A stretch of 64,000 bases of DNA from Pseudomonadota bacterium (lineage in GTDB: Bacteria > Pseudomonadota > Gammaproteobacteria > Steroidobacterales > Steroidobacteraceae). The DNA lies in NCBI GenBank assembly GCA_016705325.1, contig JADIYJ010000007.1, positions 186,001 through 250,000 on the forward strand. Reading direction: 5' to 3'. A program made the translations under genes and the position numbers. Under the pieces are notes generated by a model. That model saw nothing but the letters and a program-made list of their open reading frames with translations. It was not told where the DNA came from and searched no databases. Shown here one piece after another: positions 25,805 through 34,707 of the stretch (position 1 is the first letter of the stretch; every line of letters begins with the position of its first letter).

Positions 25805-26740
25805 ATGGAATTTTTCCACAAGAAGACCAGCTACCCGTTCATGGCCACCCGCAAGCGGTGGTATTTGTTCTCGGCGGTGCTGATCCTCAGCTCGCTGCTG
25901 GCGCTGGGCATCCGCGGCATCAACTTCGGCATCGACTTCACCGGCGGCGTGGTGCTCGAGTTGAGCTTCCCGCAGGCGGCCGATCTCGAGCAGGTCCGCG
26001 ATTCGCTCGATAAGGCGGGTTACGGCGATGCCGTGGTGCAGAGTTTTGGCACCCCGCGCGACGTGCTGGTGCGCATGCTTCCCGAGGAGGGCACGGACAA
26101 CAACGTGCTTGGGCGCAAGGTGCTGACGGCGATCCAGTCCGGAAATGCGGGCGTCGAACTGCGACGCACGGAAGTCGTCGGCGGGCAGGTGGGCGCTGAA
26201 CTCGCCGAGAAAGGCGCGCTCGCCGTGCTGTTCACGTTCTTCTTCATCCTGCTGTACGTCTGGGCGCGCTTCCAGTGGAAGCTCGGCGTCGGTGCCATTG
26301 CCGCGGCGCTGCACGACCCGATCGTGATCCTGGGATTCTTCGCGGCCACCCGGATGACGTTCGACCTGCCGGCCCTGGCGGCGATCCTGGCCGTGATCGG
26401 CTACTCGCTGAACGACACCGTGGTCGTGTTCGACCGCATCCGCGAGCGCTTCCTGTCGATGCGCAAGGCAACCAGCGAGCAGGTGATCGACGCGTCGATC
26501 AACGAGACGCTGTCACGGACGATCATGACCAGCCTCACGACCATGCTGACAGTGTTTGCATTGCTGTTCTTCGGCGGCGAGATCCTGCGTGGCTTCTCGA
26601 CCGCCCTCACGATCGGCATCGTGGTGGGCACCTACTCGTCGATCTACATCGCGAGCGCTATCGCCCTCGACCTCAGGCTCAATGTGCGCGACCTGCTGCC
26701 CGTGCAGAAAGAAAAGGACGCCGTCGACGACATGCCCTGA
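25805..26740 (+). CDS. secF: Protein translocase subunit SecF
   Basis: The product has 311 residues with six membrane helices and a periplasmic P4-type domain. Typical motifs are GIDFTGGVVLELSF near the N-terminus and YSLNDTVVVFDRIRERF plus ETLSRTIMTSLTTMLTVFALLFFGG. It is the partner of SecD and probably translationally coupled to it. The TGA lies in the loop of a 12-bp hairpin (26726-26753). Confidence 0.97.
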   Translation: MEFFHKKTSYPFMATRKRWYLFSAVLILSSLLALGIRGINFGIDFTGGVVLELSFPQAADLEQVRDSLDKAGYGDAVVQSFGTPRDVLVRMLPEEGTDNNVLGRKVLTAIQSGNAGVELRRTEVVGGQVGAELAEKGALAVLFTFFFILLYVWARFQWKLGVGAIAAALHDPIVILGFFAATRMTFDLPALAAILAVIGYSLNDTVVVFDRIRERFLSMRKATSEQVIDASINETLSRTIMTSLTTMLTVFALLFFGGEILRGFSTALTIGIVVGTYSSIYIASAIALDLRLNVRDLLPVQKEKDAVDDMP

Positions 26741-26753
26741 GGGGCATGTCGTC
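26726..26753 (+). terminator. 12-bp hairpin with the secF stop codon in its loop
   Basis: GACGACATGCCC (26726-26737) pairs perfectly with GGGCATGTCGTC (26742-26753). The four-base loop TGAG holds the secF TGA. No T-run follows. It lies 29 bases before the terC start and may end or protect the sec transcript. Confidence 0.55.
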
Positions 26754-26782
26754 CGCGCATCCGGGTCAGGGCAGGGCAACAG

Positions 26783-27766
26783 GTGGTCGAATTCGTCTGG
26801 TTCGGCTTTCTTGCGCTGTTCTTCGGGCTGCTGATCCTCGACCTCAGCATCCTGCATCGCGAGTCGGCGACGCTCTCCGTCCGGCAGGCGCTGTTCTGGA
26901 CGGCCGTCTGGGTCAGCGTGGCGATGTCCTATGCCGGGGTCATCTACGGCCTGTACGAACATCGCTGGCTCGGTTTCGAGCCGGGTCCCGGCGTTGCCGG
27001 CGGAACCGATGCGGTCGTGCAGTACGTCACCGGCTACCTGCTCGAGTGGTCGCTGTCGGTCGACAACATCTTCGTTATCGCGCTGATCTTCGCCTACCTC
27101 AGGATCCCGACGCAGTACCAGTACCGCGTGCTGTTCTGGGGCATCGTCGGCGCCATCGTCCTGCGCGGCTTGATGATCGCCGCCGGCACCACGCTGCTGC
27201 AACGCTTCGACTGGATGTTCTACGTCTTCGGCGCGATCCTGCTGCTGTCGGCGCTGCGCATGCTGCGCGACGGCGAGGACGAGCACGACGTAGGCAGCAG
27301 TTTCCCGGCGCGGCTGGTGCAGCGGTTCATACCCGTCACCCCGGAGCTCGAACGCGCGCGGTTTTTCGTCCGTCGCGAAGGCAGGCTGTTTGCGACACCG
27401 CTTTTTGTCGCGCTGGTGATGGTCGAGCTCACCGACGTCGTCTTCGCGGTGGATTCGATTCCTGCGATCCTGGCGGTGACGCGCGACCCGTTCCTGGTGT
27501 TCACGTCCAACGTGTTCGCGATCCTCGGGCTGCGCTCGCTCTACTTCGCCGTGGCGGGCCTGATGGCGATGTTCCGTTACCTGCGCTACAGCCTCGTGCT
27601 GATCCTCGCGTTCGTCGGCATGAAGATGCTGCTCGTGTCGCATTACCACGTGCCGAACGCGGTCTCGCTCGCGATCATTCTCGGCACGCTCGGCGGGGGC
27701 ATCCTGGCTTCCATCTGGGCCAGCCGGCGTGATGCCCTGGACGGCAGCGAGGGTCCCTCGCCCTGA
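26783..27766 (+). CDS. TerC-family integral membrane protein (Alx-like)
   Basis: The product has 327 residues and seven to nine hydrophobic segments. Typical TerC motifs are LEWSLSVDNIFVIALIF with the conserved acidic residue and VVMVELTDVVFAVDSIPAILAV, as in ALVMVELTDVVFAVDSIPA. E. coli Alx exports manganese, and other TerC proteins are linked to tellurite or calcium-dependent membrane functions. The transported ion is not predictable here. The start is GTG 26783. There is only 42 bases after secF, too little for the manganese riboswitch that precedes alx in E. coli. The stop lies in a hairpin. Confidence 0.93.
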   Translation: MVEFVWFGFLALFFGLLILDLSILHRESATLSVRQALFWTAVWVSVAMSYAGVIYGLYEHRWLGFEPGPGVAGGTDAVVQYVTGYLLEWSLSVDNIFVIALIFAYLRIPTQYQYRVLFWGIVGAIVLRGLMIAAGTTLLQRFDWMFYVFGAILLLSALRMLRDGEDEHDVGSSFPARLVQRFIPVTPELERARFFVRREGRLFATPLFVALVMVELTDVVFAVDSIPAILAVTRDPFLVFTSNVFAILGLRSLYFAVAGLMAMFRYLRYSLVLILAFVGMKMLLVSHYHVPNAVSLAIILGTLGGGILASIWASRRDALDGSEGPSP

Positions 27767-27772
27767 CGAGGG
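27755..27772 (+). terminator. Hairpin enclosing the terC stop codon
   Basis: CCCTCG (27755-27760) pairs with CGAGGG (27767-27772). The loop CCCTGA contains the terC TGA. Further GC-rich complementarity follows up to the convergent permease gene. There is no T-run. Confidence 0.45.
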
Positions 27773-27797
27773 CACCCCGCCGCGGGACGCGGCGAGG

Positions 27798-29253
27798 CTA
27801 GTGACCGCTCTTGCGCAGCGCGCTGTTGCGGAAACCGTAGAACACGTAGATAAGGAACCCGAAAGCGGTCCACACGCCAAGCCGCAGCCACGTGTCGTGC
27901 GGCAGCGAGACCATCATCGCCGAACAGATCAGCGCGCCGCCGATGCAGACGAGCCACGGCGCGCGTACCCGGAACGGGCGCTTGAGATCGGGGCGCGAAT
28001 AGCGCAGCACCAGCACGCCGATGCACACCGTGGTGAACGCGAGCAGCGTGCCGATCGACACCAGTTCGCCCAGGATCGTCACCGGAAACAGGCCGGCGAT
28101 CACCGCCGCGAGCGTGCCCGTGATCAGCGTGCCGATGTACGGCGTCTTGTGCGTCGGATGCACCTTGCGGAAGAACTTCGGCAACAACCCGTCGACCGAC
28201 ATCGCGTAGAAGATGCGCGGCTGGCCGAGCATCATCACCAGCATCACCGAGGTCATGCCGGCGATCGCGCCGAGCTTGATCCAGCCCGACAGCCACGAGA
28301 GTTCCGGGATGCCGGTCGAGTGCCAGGGCGACTGGAGCCGCGGTGCCGAGCTGGCTGTAGTGCACCATGCCGGTGAGCACCGCCGACACCATGACGTACA
28401 GTATCGTGCAGACCACGAGGCTGCCCATGATGCCGATCGGCATGTCGCGTTGCGGATTCTTCGCCTCCTGCGCGGCGGTCGAGACCGCATCGAAGCCGAT
28501 ATAGGCGAAAAAGATGATGCCGGCTGCCTGGAACACGCCGCTCCAGCCGAACTTGCCGAACTCGCCCGTGTTCGGCGGGATGAACGGCTGCCAGTTGGCG
28601 CCGTCGACGACCCACATGCCGAAGCCGATGAACAGGATGATCACCGCGACCTTGATCGCGACGACCACGGCATTGAAGCGCGCCGACTGGTGGATGCCGA
28701 CATAGCAGAGGCAGGTTATTGCCGCGATGATCAGCACCGCCGGGAGGTTGATGATCGCGCCGGTGCGCACGATTTCGAAATGACCTGCGCCCTTGGTGAA
28801 CGGCGCGTTGGTGAGCGCGTCCGGCAGGTGGAATCCCAGCTGCTCAACCAGGCTGACCACGTACCCCGACCAGCCGACCGCAACAGTGCCGGCCGCGAAC
28901 AGGTATTCGAGGATCAGGTTCCAGCCGATGAACCAGGCGACCCCTTCACCGAGCGTGGCGTACGAATAGGAGTAAGCACTGCCGGAGACCGGAATCATCG
29001 CCGAGAATTCCGCGTAGCACAGGCCCGCAAGCGCGCAGCCGAGGCCGGCGATGAGGAACGAGATGATGAGGGCGGGACCCGCGTGATTCGCGGCGGCCGT
29101 GCCGGTCAACACGAAGATGCCGGTGCCGATGATGGCGCCGATGCCCAGCAGCACCAGCGCGCGTGCGTCGAGCGTGCGGCTCAGTTCGTTGCCCGAATCG
29201 TCGGCTTCGTGCAGTTCGCCAATGGGCTTGGTCGAAAACAGGCGATGCGGCAT
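27798..29253 (-). pseudogene. APC-family amino-acid permease with a frameshift
   Basis: From ATG 29253 the product reads as an APC permease: LDARALVLLGIGAIIGTGIFVLTG, GLCYAEFSAMIPVSGSAYSYSY, and IIFFAYIGFDAVSTAAQEAKNPQRDMP. It continues to AAPVALALD at about 28315. After that this frame turns to Arg/Asp-rich nonsense, while another minus-strand frame continues the family as TGIPELSWLSGWIKLGAIAGMTSVMLVMMLGQPRI and on to the last helices, ending at 27798. Loss of five bases from a tandem TCGAC would explain it, but a one-base insertion also fits. It may be a real pseudogene or a sequencing error. Substrate of the intact permease: cationic or other amino acids, uncertain. Confidence 0.88.
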
Positions 29254-29373
29254 GGATCGTGCGCTCGGTGTTGCGGCCCGGTCGGGCAATGCCGCCGGAC
29301 TCTACCGGAGAAATTGGGGACGCTCACCTATTTCCAGGAAGGCGAGGAAGGGAGGAAGGGAGGAAGGGCAGGG

Positions 29374-30180
29374 TCAGACGTCGCGCAGGTTGGCGGGGAC
29401 GTACGGGCCGATGCAGGCCACGAGTTCGTCGAACACCTTGGGCGTGCCCGCGACGACGTGACCGCCCTGCACGTAAGGCTGACCGGTGAGTGTGCCGATG
29501 CGGCCGCCCGCCTCGGTGATCAGGAGTGTGCCGGCCGCCGTGTCCCACGCGCTCAGGCCGATTTCCCAGAACCCGTCGACGCGGCCCGCCGCGACGTAGG
29601 CGAGGTCGAGCGATGCGGCGCCCGGGCGTCGCACGCCCGCAGTCGTCAGCATCATGGCCTTGAGCATCGCCATGTAGTCGTCGAGCCAGCGCGAGTTGTC
29701 GCGCTGCGGGAACCCGGTGGCCACCAGCGCACCCTCGAGCGTCGTCTGCTTGCTGACGCGGATGCGCCGGCCATCCACCTGCGCGCCGCCACCGCGCGAG
29801 GCGGTGAAGAGTTCCTGCCGCATCGGGTCGTACACCACGGCGTGCTCGAGCCGGCCACGGTGCTCGACGGCAATGGAGACCGCGAAGACCGGGAAGCTGT
29901 GCAGGAAATTGGTGGTGCCATCGAGCGGGTCGACGATCCAGACGAACTCCTCGCCGCCGCTGCGCCCGGATTCCTCGGCAAGAAAGCCATGCTCGGGGTG
30001 GACGCGGCGCACCGTCTCGATGATGTCGCGCTCGGCCATGCGGTCGATTTCGGTGACGAAATCGTTGCGGCCCTTGGCCTGTATGCTGCTGGTAGGCACC
30101 CGGTCGAGGTTGCGCACGATCAGGTCTCCCGCGCGACGGGCGGCGCGGACGGCGATATTGAGCATCGGCTGCATGTTCAT
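29374..30180 (-). CDS. suhB: Inositol-1-monophosphatase family protein SuhB
   Basis: The product has 268 residues. It carries the metal-binding motifs DFVTEIDRMAE, WIVDPLDGTTNFLHSFPVFAVSIA and SAWDTAAGTLLITEAGG. The enzyme dephosphorylates inositol phosphates. In E. coli SuhB is better known for joining the rRNA transcription antitermination complex. Start ATG 30180; Met-3 is an alternative. It is divergent from trmJ with 75 bases between, the same neighbours as in many gammaproteobacteria (suhB/trmJ/isc). Confidence 0.94.
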   Translation of the reverse strand: MNMQPMLNIAVRAARRAGDLIVRNLDRVPTSSIQAKGRNDFVTEIDRMAERDIIETVRRVHPEHGFLAEESGRSGGEEFVWIVDPLDGTTNFLHSFPVFAVSIAVEHRGRLEHAVVYDPMRQELFTASRGGGAQVDGRRIRVSKQTTLEGALVATGFPQRDNSRWLDDYMAMLKAMMLTTAGVRRPGAASLDLAYVAAGRVDGFWEIGLSAWDTAAGTLLITEAGGRIGTLTGQPYVQGGHVVAGTPKVFDELVACIGPYVPANLRDV

Positions 30181-30255
30181 GCGGCTTCTCGACGTTGGCA
30201 GGTGGGCAAGAGCGGCAGGAATGCACCCGCCAAAGGACCGCTAGAATAGCAGAGC

Positions 30256-31014
30256 ATGTCCATTCGCATCGTCCTCGTCGGCACGTCACACCCGGGTAAC
30301 ATCGGTTCAGCGGCTCGCGCCATGAAGACGATGGGCCTGGAGTCGCTCTACCTGGTGGCGCCGGAACGGTTCCCCGCGGCTGAGGCCACGGTCATGGCCG
30401 CTGGCGCCGACGATGTGCTGCAGAAGGCGCAGGTGGTGCCCGACGTGCGCACCGCGATCGCCGATTGTGGCCTGGTCGTCGGCACGACAGCCCGTGGCCG
30501 GCACCTGTCGTGGCGCATCGTCGAGCCGCGTGAGGCGGCGCTCGAGATCGCAGCGGCCTCGCAGGCAAGCGCAGTGGCCATCCTGTTCGGCGCGGAGCGC
30601 ACGGGCCTGCACAACGACGAGATACACCTGTGCCACACGCTGCTGACGATTCCGACCGGCTCGGTCTACACGTCGCTGAATCTCGCGATGGCGGTGCAGG
30701 TCGTGGCGTACGAAGTGTGCCTGGCGCTGCGCGATCGTGACACGGCAGTGACGCGCGGGGAGGGGCCCGTGCCGCTGGCCAGCGCCGCCGACATGGAGAA
30801 GTTCTATTCACACCTGCAGCAGGTGCTCGATGAGATCGACTTCAAGGACCGCACGGGATCGGGCCACCTGATGGCGCGTCTGCGCCGGTTATTCCAGCGC
30901 ACGGTGCTCGATCAGAACGAGAGCAACATACTGCGGGGCATTCTTACGGCGGTGCAGGGCAAGCGTCGCCGCGCCGGCGAGCCGCACGCGCCCAAGGCGG
31001 GATCCGCGCCATGA
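30256..31014 (+). CDS. trmJ: tRNA (cytidine/uridine-2'-O-)-methyltransferase TrmJ
   Basis: The product has 252 residues. It is a SPOUT-fold methyltransferase with the N-terminal VLVGTSHPGNIGSAARAMKTMGL, the middle ILFGAERTGLHNDEI and the C-terminal knot IPTGSVYTSLNLAMAVQVVAYE. It methylates the 2'-OH of nucleotide 32 in several tRNAs. The stop overlaps the next gene's ATG (ATGA at 31011-31014), linking it to the iron-sulfur genes. In E. coli, trmJ lies just upstream of iscR-iscS-iscU; here iscR is absent. Confidence 0.95.
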   Translation: MSIRIVLVGTSHPGNIGSAARAMKTMGLESLYLVAPERFPAAEATVMAAGADDVLQKAQVVPDVRTAIADCGLVVGTTARGRHLSWRIVEPREAALEIAAASQASAVAILFGAERTGLHNDEIHLCHTLLTIPTGSVYTSLNLAMAVQVVAYEVCLALRDRDTAVTRGEGPVPLASAADMEKFYSHLQQVLDEIDFKDRTGSGHLMARLRRLFQRTVLDQNESNILRGILTAVQGKRRRAGEPHAPKAGSAP

Positions 31015-32585
31015 GTTCTCGGTCGATCTACCTCGACAACGCGGCAACGACGGCCGTCGATCCGCGCGTGATCGCGGAGATGAATTCCTGCCTCGGCGGC
31101 GACGGCGACTTCGGCAATCCCTCCTCGGCCAACCACGGGTACGGAAGGCAGGCCAGCGCACGCGTCGAACGTGCACGAGCCGAGGTTGCTGCGCTGGTGA
31201 ATGCCGCGCCGGAGCAGATCCTGTTTACCTCGGGCGCCACCGAAGCGAACAACCTCGCGTTGCTGGGCGTGGCGCGTTTCCATCGCAATCGGTCCCGGCA
31301 CATCGTGACGTCGCGCACCGAGCACCCGGCGGTGCTCGATGCCTGCCGCCAGCTCGAGCGCGAAGGGTGTGCCGTCACCTACCTGAAACCCCGCCCCTCC
31401 GGCATCGTCGAAGTCGAGCAAGTGGCGGCAGCCCTGCGTCCCGATACGCTGCTCGTGTCGCTGATGCACGTGAACAATGAAATCGGCGTGATCAACGACA
31501 TTGGCGCGCTCGGTCGCCTCTGCCGCGCAAGCGGCGTGTTGTTCCACGTCGATGCCGCGCAGAGCGCAGGCAAGCTGCCGATCGACGTGCGCAACGACGC
31601 GATCGACCTGCTGTCGCTCACCGCGCACAAGCTGCATGGCCCGAAGGGCATCGGTGCGTTGTGCATCCGCCGTGAGCCGCGCCTCGGGCTGGTGCCGCTG
31701 CAGTTCGGTGGCGGTCAGGAGCATGGACTGCGTTCCGGCACGCTGCCGACGCACCAGATCGTCGGTCTGGGCAGCGCGTACCGCCTCGCGCGCGAATCGA
31801 TGCATGTGGACATCCCGCGCATCGCCGGCCTGCGCGAACAACTCTGGCGCGCGCTCGCAGACATTCCTGGTGTCGAGCTGAACGGCGACCCGCTGCGTCG
31901 AGTGGCGGGCATCCTGAACGTCACGGTCGACGGCGTGGAGGGCGAGACCTTGCTGCTAGCGCTCGCGGATCTCGCCGTATCCTCCGGCTCGGCCTGTGCG
32001 AGCCTGCACGCCGAGCCTTCCTATGTACTGCGAGCGCTCGGTCGCAGCGATCGGCTGGCACAGAGCTCGTTGCGGTTGAGCCTCGGTCGTTTCACGACCG
32101 CTGGGGAGGTCGAACGGGCCGGCTCAAGGATTCGTGCCGAGATCGTCAGGCTCAGGGCGGGTGAGCCTCGCTCCGGAGCCTTGCCAGACGTGTGCGACGA
32201 TCCCCGGTACAACGCCGAGGTCCGGCGCCGCCTGCACGCCTTGCCGGCCTGGGGTGACCTACCGGACGCGCCGTCCGTCGCCAAAGGCAGGGCGGGCGAG
32301 CGGGAGCAGGGAACCGAAGTTGCGTTCGCGCTGCGGGTCGAGCGCGATCGGGTGACCGCAGCTCGCGTCCAGGCGTTTGGCTGTCCACACCTCCTGGCCG
32401 CTGCTTCGTGGGCGGCGGAAGCCGCGCTGGGCATGGATTGCGGCCAGCTGGCGGCCTGGGACTGGCTGGAAGCCGCCCGGGTGCTGGATGTGCCCGCGGC
32501 CAAATTCGGGCGGTTGCTCACGTTGCAGGATGCAATACGTGCTGCAGCCCGGAACTGGCCGGGCACGACCCGGTCTACGGTGTAG
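31011..32585 (+). CDS. Cysteine desulfurase fused to a degenerate IscU-like domain
   Basis: The product has 524 residues. Residues 1-385 are a complete IscS/NifS-type PLP enzyme: YLDNAATTAVDP, FTSGATEANNLAL, SRTEHPAVLD (His105), LTAHKLHGPKG (PLP Lys207) and SSGSACAS with the persulfide Cys329. Residues of about 400-516 align by eye with the IscU scaffold (YNAEV..., VTAARVQAFGCPHLLAAASWAAE, KFGRLLTLQDAIRAA). Only one of the usual ligand cysteines (Cys458) remains: the first site reads REQGTEV and the His-Cys site reads KFGRLL. It therefore cannot build a cluster in the usual way. The tail may be a docking or regulatory part. It lies between trmJ and iscA. Confidence 0.88.
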   Translation: MSSRSIYLDNAATTAVDPRVIAEMNSCLGGDGDFGNPSSANHGYGRQASARVERARAEVAALVNAAPEQILFTSGATEANNLALLGVARFHRNRSRHIVTSRTEHPAVLDACRQLEREGCAVTYLKPRPSGIVEVEQVAAALRPDTLLVSLMHVNNEIGVINDIGALGRLCRASGVLFHVDAAQSAGKLPIDVRNDAIDLLSLTAHKLHGPKGIGALCIRREPRLGLVPLQFGGGQEHGLRSGTLPTHQIVGLGSAYRLARESMHVDIPRIAGLREQLWRALADIPGVELNGDPLRRVAGILNVTVDGVEGETLLLALADLAVSSGSACASLHAEPSYVLRALGRSDRLAQSSLRLSLGRFTTAGEVERAGSRIRAEIVRLRAGEPRSGALPDVCDDPRYNAEVRRRLHALPAWGDLPDAPSVAKGRAGEREQGTEVAFALRVERDRVTAARVQAFGCPHLLAAASWAAEAALGMDCGQLAAWDWLEAARVLDVPAAKFGRLLTLQDAIRAAARNWPGTTRSTV

Positions 32586-32621
32586 AATTTTTCCAGCCGC
32601 CCACGCCGAGGACACCTGCGC

Positions 32622-32945
32622 ATGTCGATTTCCCTGACTCCCGCCGCCGCTGAACGCGTCCGCACGTTCATGGTCAGCCGTGGCAAGGGCATCGGATTGC
32701 GGCTCGGTGTGAAGCAGACGGGCTGCTCGGGTTATGCCTACGTCGTCAGCTATGCCGACGAACTCGGCCCCCGAGACGTTGTCTTCGAGGTAGCCGACGT
32801 CAAGGTCGTCGTCGATGCCGAGAGCCTCAGGTACGTCGACGGCACCGAAATCGACTTCGTGCGCCAGGGGCTCAACGAGGCCTTCAAGTTCCGCAATCCG
32901 AACGTCAAGGGCGAGTGTGGCTGCGGCGAGAGCTTCAACGTCTAA
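32622..32945 (+). CDS. iscA: IscA/ErpA-type iron-sulfur cluster carrier
   Basis: The product has 107 residues. The A-type carrier fold is recognisable (ISLTPAAAERVRTFM, GLRLGVKQTGCSGYAYVVSYAD) with the three cluster cysteines in TGCSG and GECGCGESF. Length is normal. A-type carriers accept clusters and pass them to apoproteins. It lies 36 bases after the desulfurase fusion and probably belongs to the same transcript. No hscBA, fdx or separate iscU follow, so this is a partial isc cluster. A short GCCC-GTCC-GGGC hairpin and a T-rich stretch come just after the stop. Confidence 0.93.
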   Translation: MSISLTPAAAERVRTFMVSRGKGIGLRLGVKQTGCSGYAYVVSYADELGPRDVVFEVADVKVVVDAESLRYVDGTEIDFVRQGLNEAFKFRNPNVKGECGCGESFNV

Positions 32946-32968
32946 CTGCCCGTCCGGGCTATGTTTTC

Positions 32969-32997
32969 TTGGCCGGCGGGTCCCGTCCGGGTATACT
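32969..32997 (+). promoter_or_regulatory. ndk: Likely sigma-70 promoter for ndk
   Basis: TTGGCC (32969-32974) and TATACT (32992-32997) are 17 bases apart. They match the consensus at 4/6 and 5/6. The ndk ATG is at 33119, leaving a leader of about 115 bases. Confidence 0.5.
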
Positions 32998-33118
32998 GCG
33001 CCGTTACGTTTTCAGGTTGGCCCCGCCCGGACCCGCGCTTGCGCGGGTTTCAGGTTTTTGGGGCCGGTTCGTCACAGCCGGCAGGCTGGCCTGTCGGGCA
33101 ATCATTCCAAGGATCCGT

Positions 33119-33544
33119 ATGTCCCTCGAACGCACGCTTTCCATCGTCAAGCCGGACGGTGTCCGCAAGAACGTCATCGGCGACGTCTACCATCGCTTTG
33201 AAAAGGCGGGGTTGCGCATCGTCGCGGCCCGCATGCTGCGGCTGACGCAGGCCCAGGCCGAGGCGTTCTACGGCATCCACCGCGAGCGCCCGTTCTTCAA
33301 GGACCTGGTCTCATACATGGTCTCGGGCCCGGTCATCGTGCAGGTGCTGGAGGGCGAAGGCGCCGTCGCCAGGAACCGCGACGTCATGGGCGCCACCGAT
33401 CCGAAGAAGGCTGCGCCCGGCACGATCCGCGCCGATCTCGCCGACAGCATCGAGCAGAACGTCGTGCACGGTTCGGACAGCGCCGACAACGCCGCGCGTG
33501 AAATCGCGTTCTTCTTCGCCGAGACGGAGCTCTGCCCGCGCTGA
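33119..33544 (+). CDS. ndk: Nucleoside diphosphate kinase
   Basis: The product has 141 residues, the normal size. ERTLSIVKPDGVRKNVIG begins the fold. The catalytic histidine is in NVVHGSDSADNAAREIAFFF. It keeps NTP and dNTP pools balanced by moving the gamma phosphate through a phospho-histidine. I chose ATG 33119, preceded by AAGGA; the open frame above has no homology. It starts the ndk-rlmN-pilF-rodZ-hisS-yfgM-bamB-der block. Confidence 0.98.
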   Translation: MSLERTLSIVKPDGVRKNVIGDVYHRFEKAGLRIVAARMLRLTQAQAEAFYGIHRERPFFKDLVSYMVSGPVIVQVLEGEGAVARNRDVMGATDPKKAAPGTIRADLADSIEQNVVHGSDSADNAAREIAFFFAETELCPR

Positions 33545-33552
33545 GCGCGGGC
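33534..33552 (+). terminator. Hairpin enclosing the ndk stop codon
   Basis: GCCCGCG (33534-33540) pairs with CGCGGGC (33546-33552). The loop CTGAG contains the ndk TGA (33542-33544). No T-run follows. rlmN starts 33 bases downstream. Confidence 0.5.
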
Positions 33553-33585
33553 GAACTCGCGCCGCGGCGCGTGGTCCACTGAGCC

Positions 33586-34707
33586 ATGGGCGCAGCGACG
33601 ACATCGACGACACGCACCAACCTGCTCGGGCTCACCCGGGCTGGGCTGGAGGCGTTCGTCGTCGAGATGGGCGAGAAGCCGTTCCGTGCGCGCCAGCTGT
33701 TCAAGTGGATCTACAAGCGCGCCGCGGGCGACTTCGACGCGATGACGGATCTCGGCAAGGATTTCCGGCGTCGTCTCGCCGAAATTGCCGAGATCCGCAC
33801 GCCTGCCATACACCTGTCGCAGGTGTCGGCGGACGGCACGCGCAAGTGGCTGCTCAAGCTCGAGAGCGGCCAGGCGATCGAGATGGTGTTCATCCCGGAG
33901 CCGGGTCGCGGCACCTTGTGCATCTCGAGCCAGGTCGGCTGCCAGATGGACTGCGGCTTCTGCTCGACGGCGCAGCAGGGTTTCAACCGCAACCTCGACA
34001 CCGCCGAAATCGTCGGGCAGGTGTGGCTCGCCAACCGCGAACTCGGCTATTCGCCCGACGGCGACCGCGTGATCACCAACGTCGTTTTCATGGGCATGGG
34101 CGAGCCGCTCGCGAATTACCGCAACGTCGTGCCCGCAGCGGAAGTCATGATGGATGACCTCGGCCTCGACCTCTCGCGCCGCCGCGTCACGGTGAGCACG
34201 TCGGGCCTGGTGCCGCAGATGCTCCGTATCGCGGACGAGACCAATGTCGCGCTGGCCGTCTCGCTGCATGCGCCGAACGACGAGCTGCGCAGCGAGATCG
34301 TGCCGATCAACCGCAAGCATCCGATCAAGGAACTGCTCGACGCGTGCTGGCACTACGTCGAGAAGCAGAATGCGCGCAGCGTGACGTTCGAATACGTCAT
34401 GCTCGACGGCGTCAATGACAAACCGCAGCACGCGCGCGAACTTGCGCAGCTGCTGCGCGGCCACCCGGCCAAGGTCAACCTGATCCCGTTCAATCCATTT
34501 CCGGGCACGAGCTTCCGGCGCTCGAGCGAGGACGCGATCGAACGCTTCCGCGACCTGCTGCTCAAAGGCGGCGTGATGGCCACGATCCGTCGCACGCGCG
34601 GTGACGACATCGATGCGGCCTGCGGTCAGCTCGTTGGTCGCGTCAACGATCGCGTCACGAACCGGCTTGGCCGGAAGACGTTTCCGGTCGCCGTGGTGCA
34701 GGGTTGA
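33586..34707 (+). CDS. rlmN: Dual-specificity RNA methyltransferase RlmN
   Basis: The product has 373 residues. It is a radical-SAM enzyme with CQMDCGFCSTAQQGFNRN (Cys-x3-Cys-x2-Cys), VVFMGMGEPLANY, VSTSGLVP and the C-terminal cysteine in DIDAACGQL. It makes 2-methyladenosine at 23S rRNA position 2503 and tRNA position 37. Its stop overlaps the next ATG (TGATG), so pilF is coupled. Confidence 0.97.
   Translation: MGAATTSTTRTNLLGLTRAGLEAFVVEMGEKPFRARQLFKWIYKRAAGDFDAMTDLGKDFRRRLAEIAEIRTPAIHLSQVSADGTRKWLLKLESGQAIEMVFIPEPGRGTLCISSQVGCQMDCGFCSTAQQGFNRNLDTAEIVGQVWLANRELGYSPDGDRVITNVVFMGMGEPLANYRNVVPAAEVMMDDLGLDLSRRRVTVSTSGLVPQMLRIADETNVALAVSLHAPNDELRSEIVPINRKHPIKELLDACWHYVEKQNARSVTFEYVMLDGVNDKPQHARELAQLLRGHPAKVNLIPFNPFPGTSFRRSSEDAIERFRDLLLKGGVMATIRRTRGDDIDAACGQLVGRVNDRVTNRLGRKTFPVAVVQG

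Noticed and set aside
26741..26782. Manganese (yybP-ykoY) riboswitch before the TerC-type gene
   Set aside because: Only 42 bases separate it from secF and most of the stretch is the secF hairpin.
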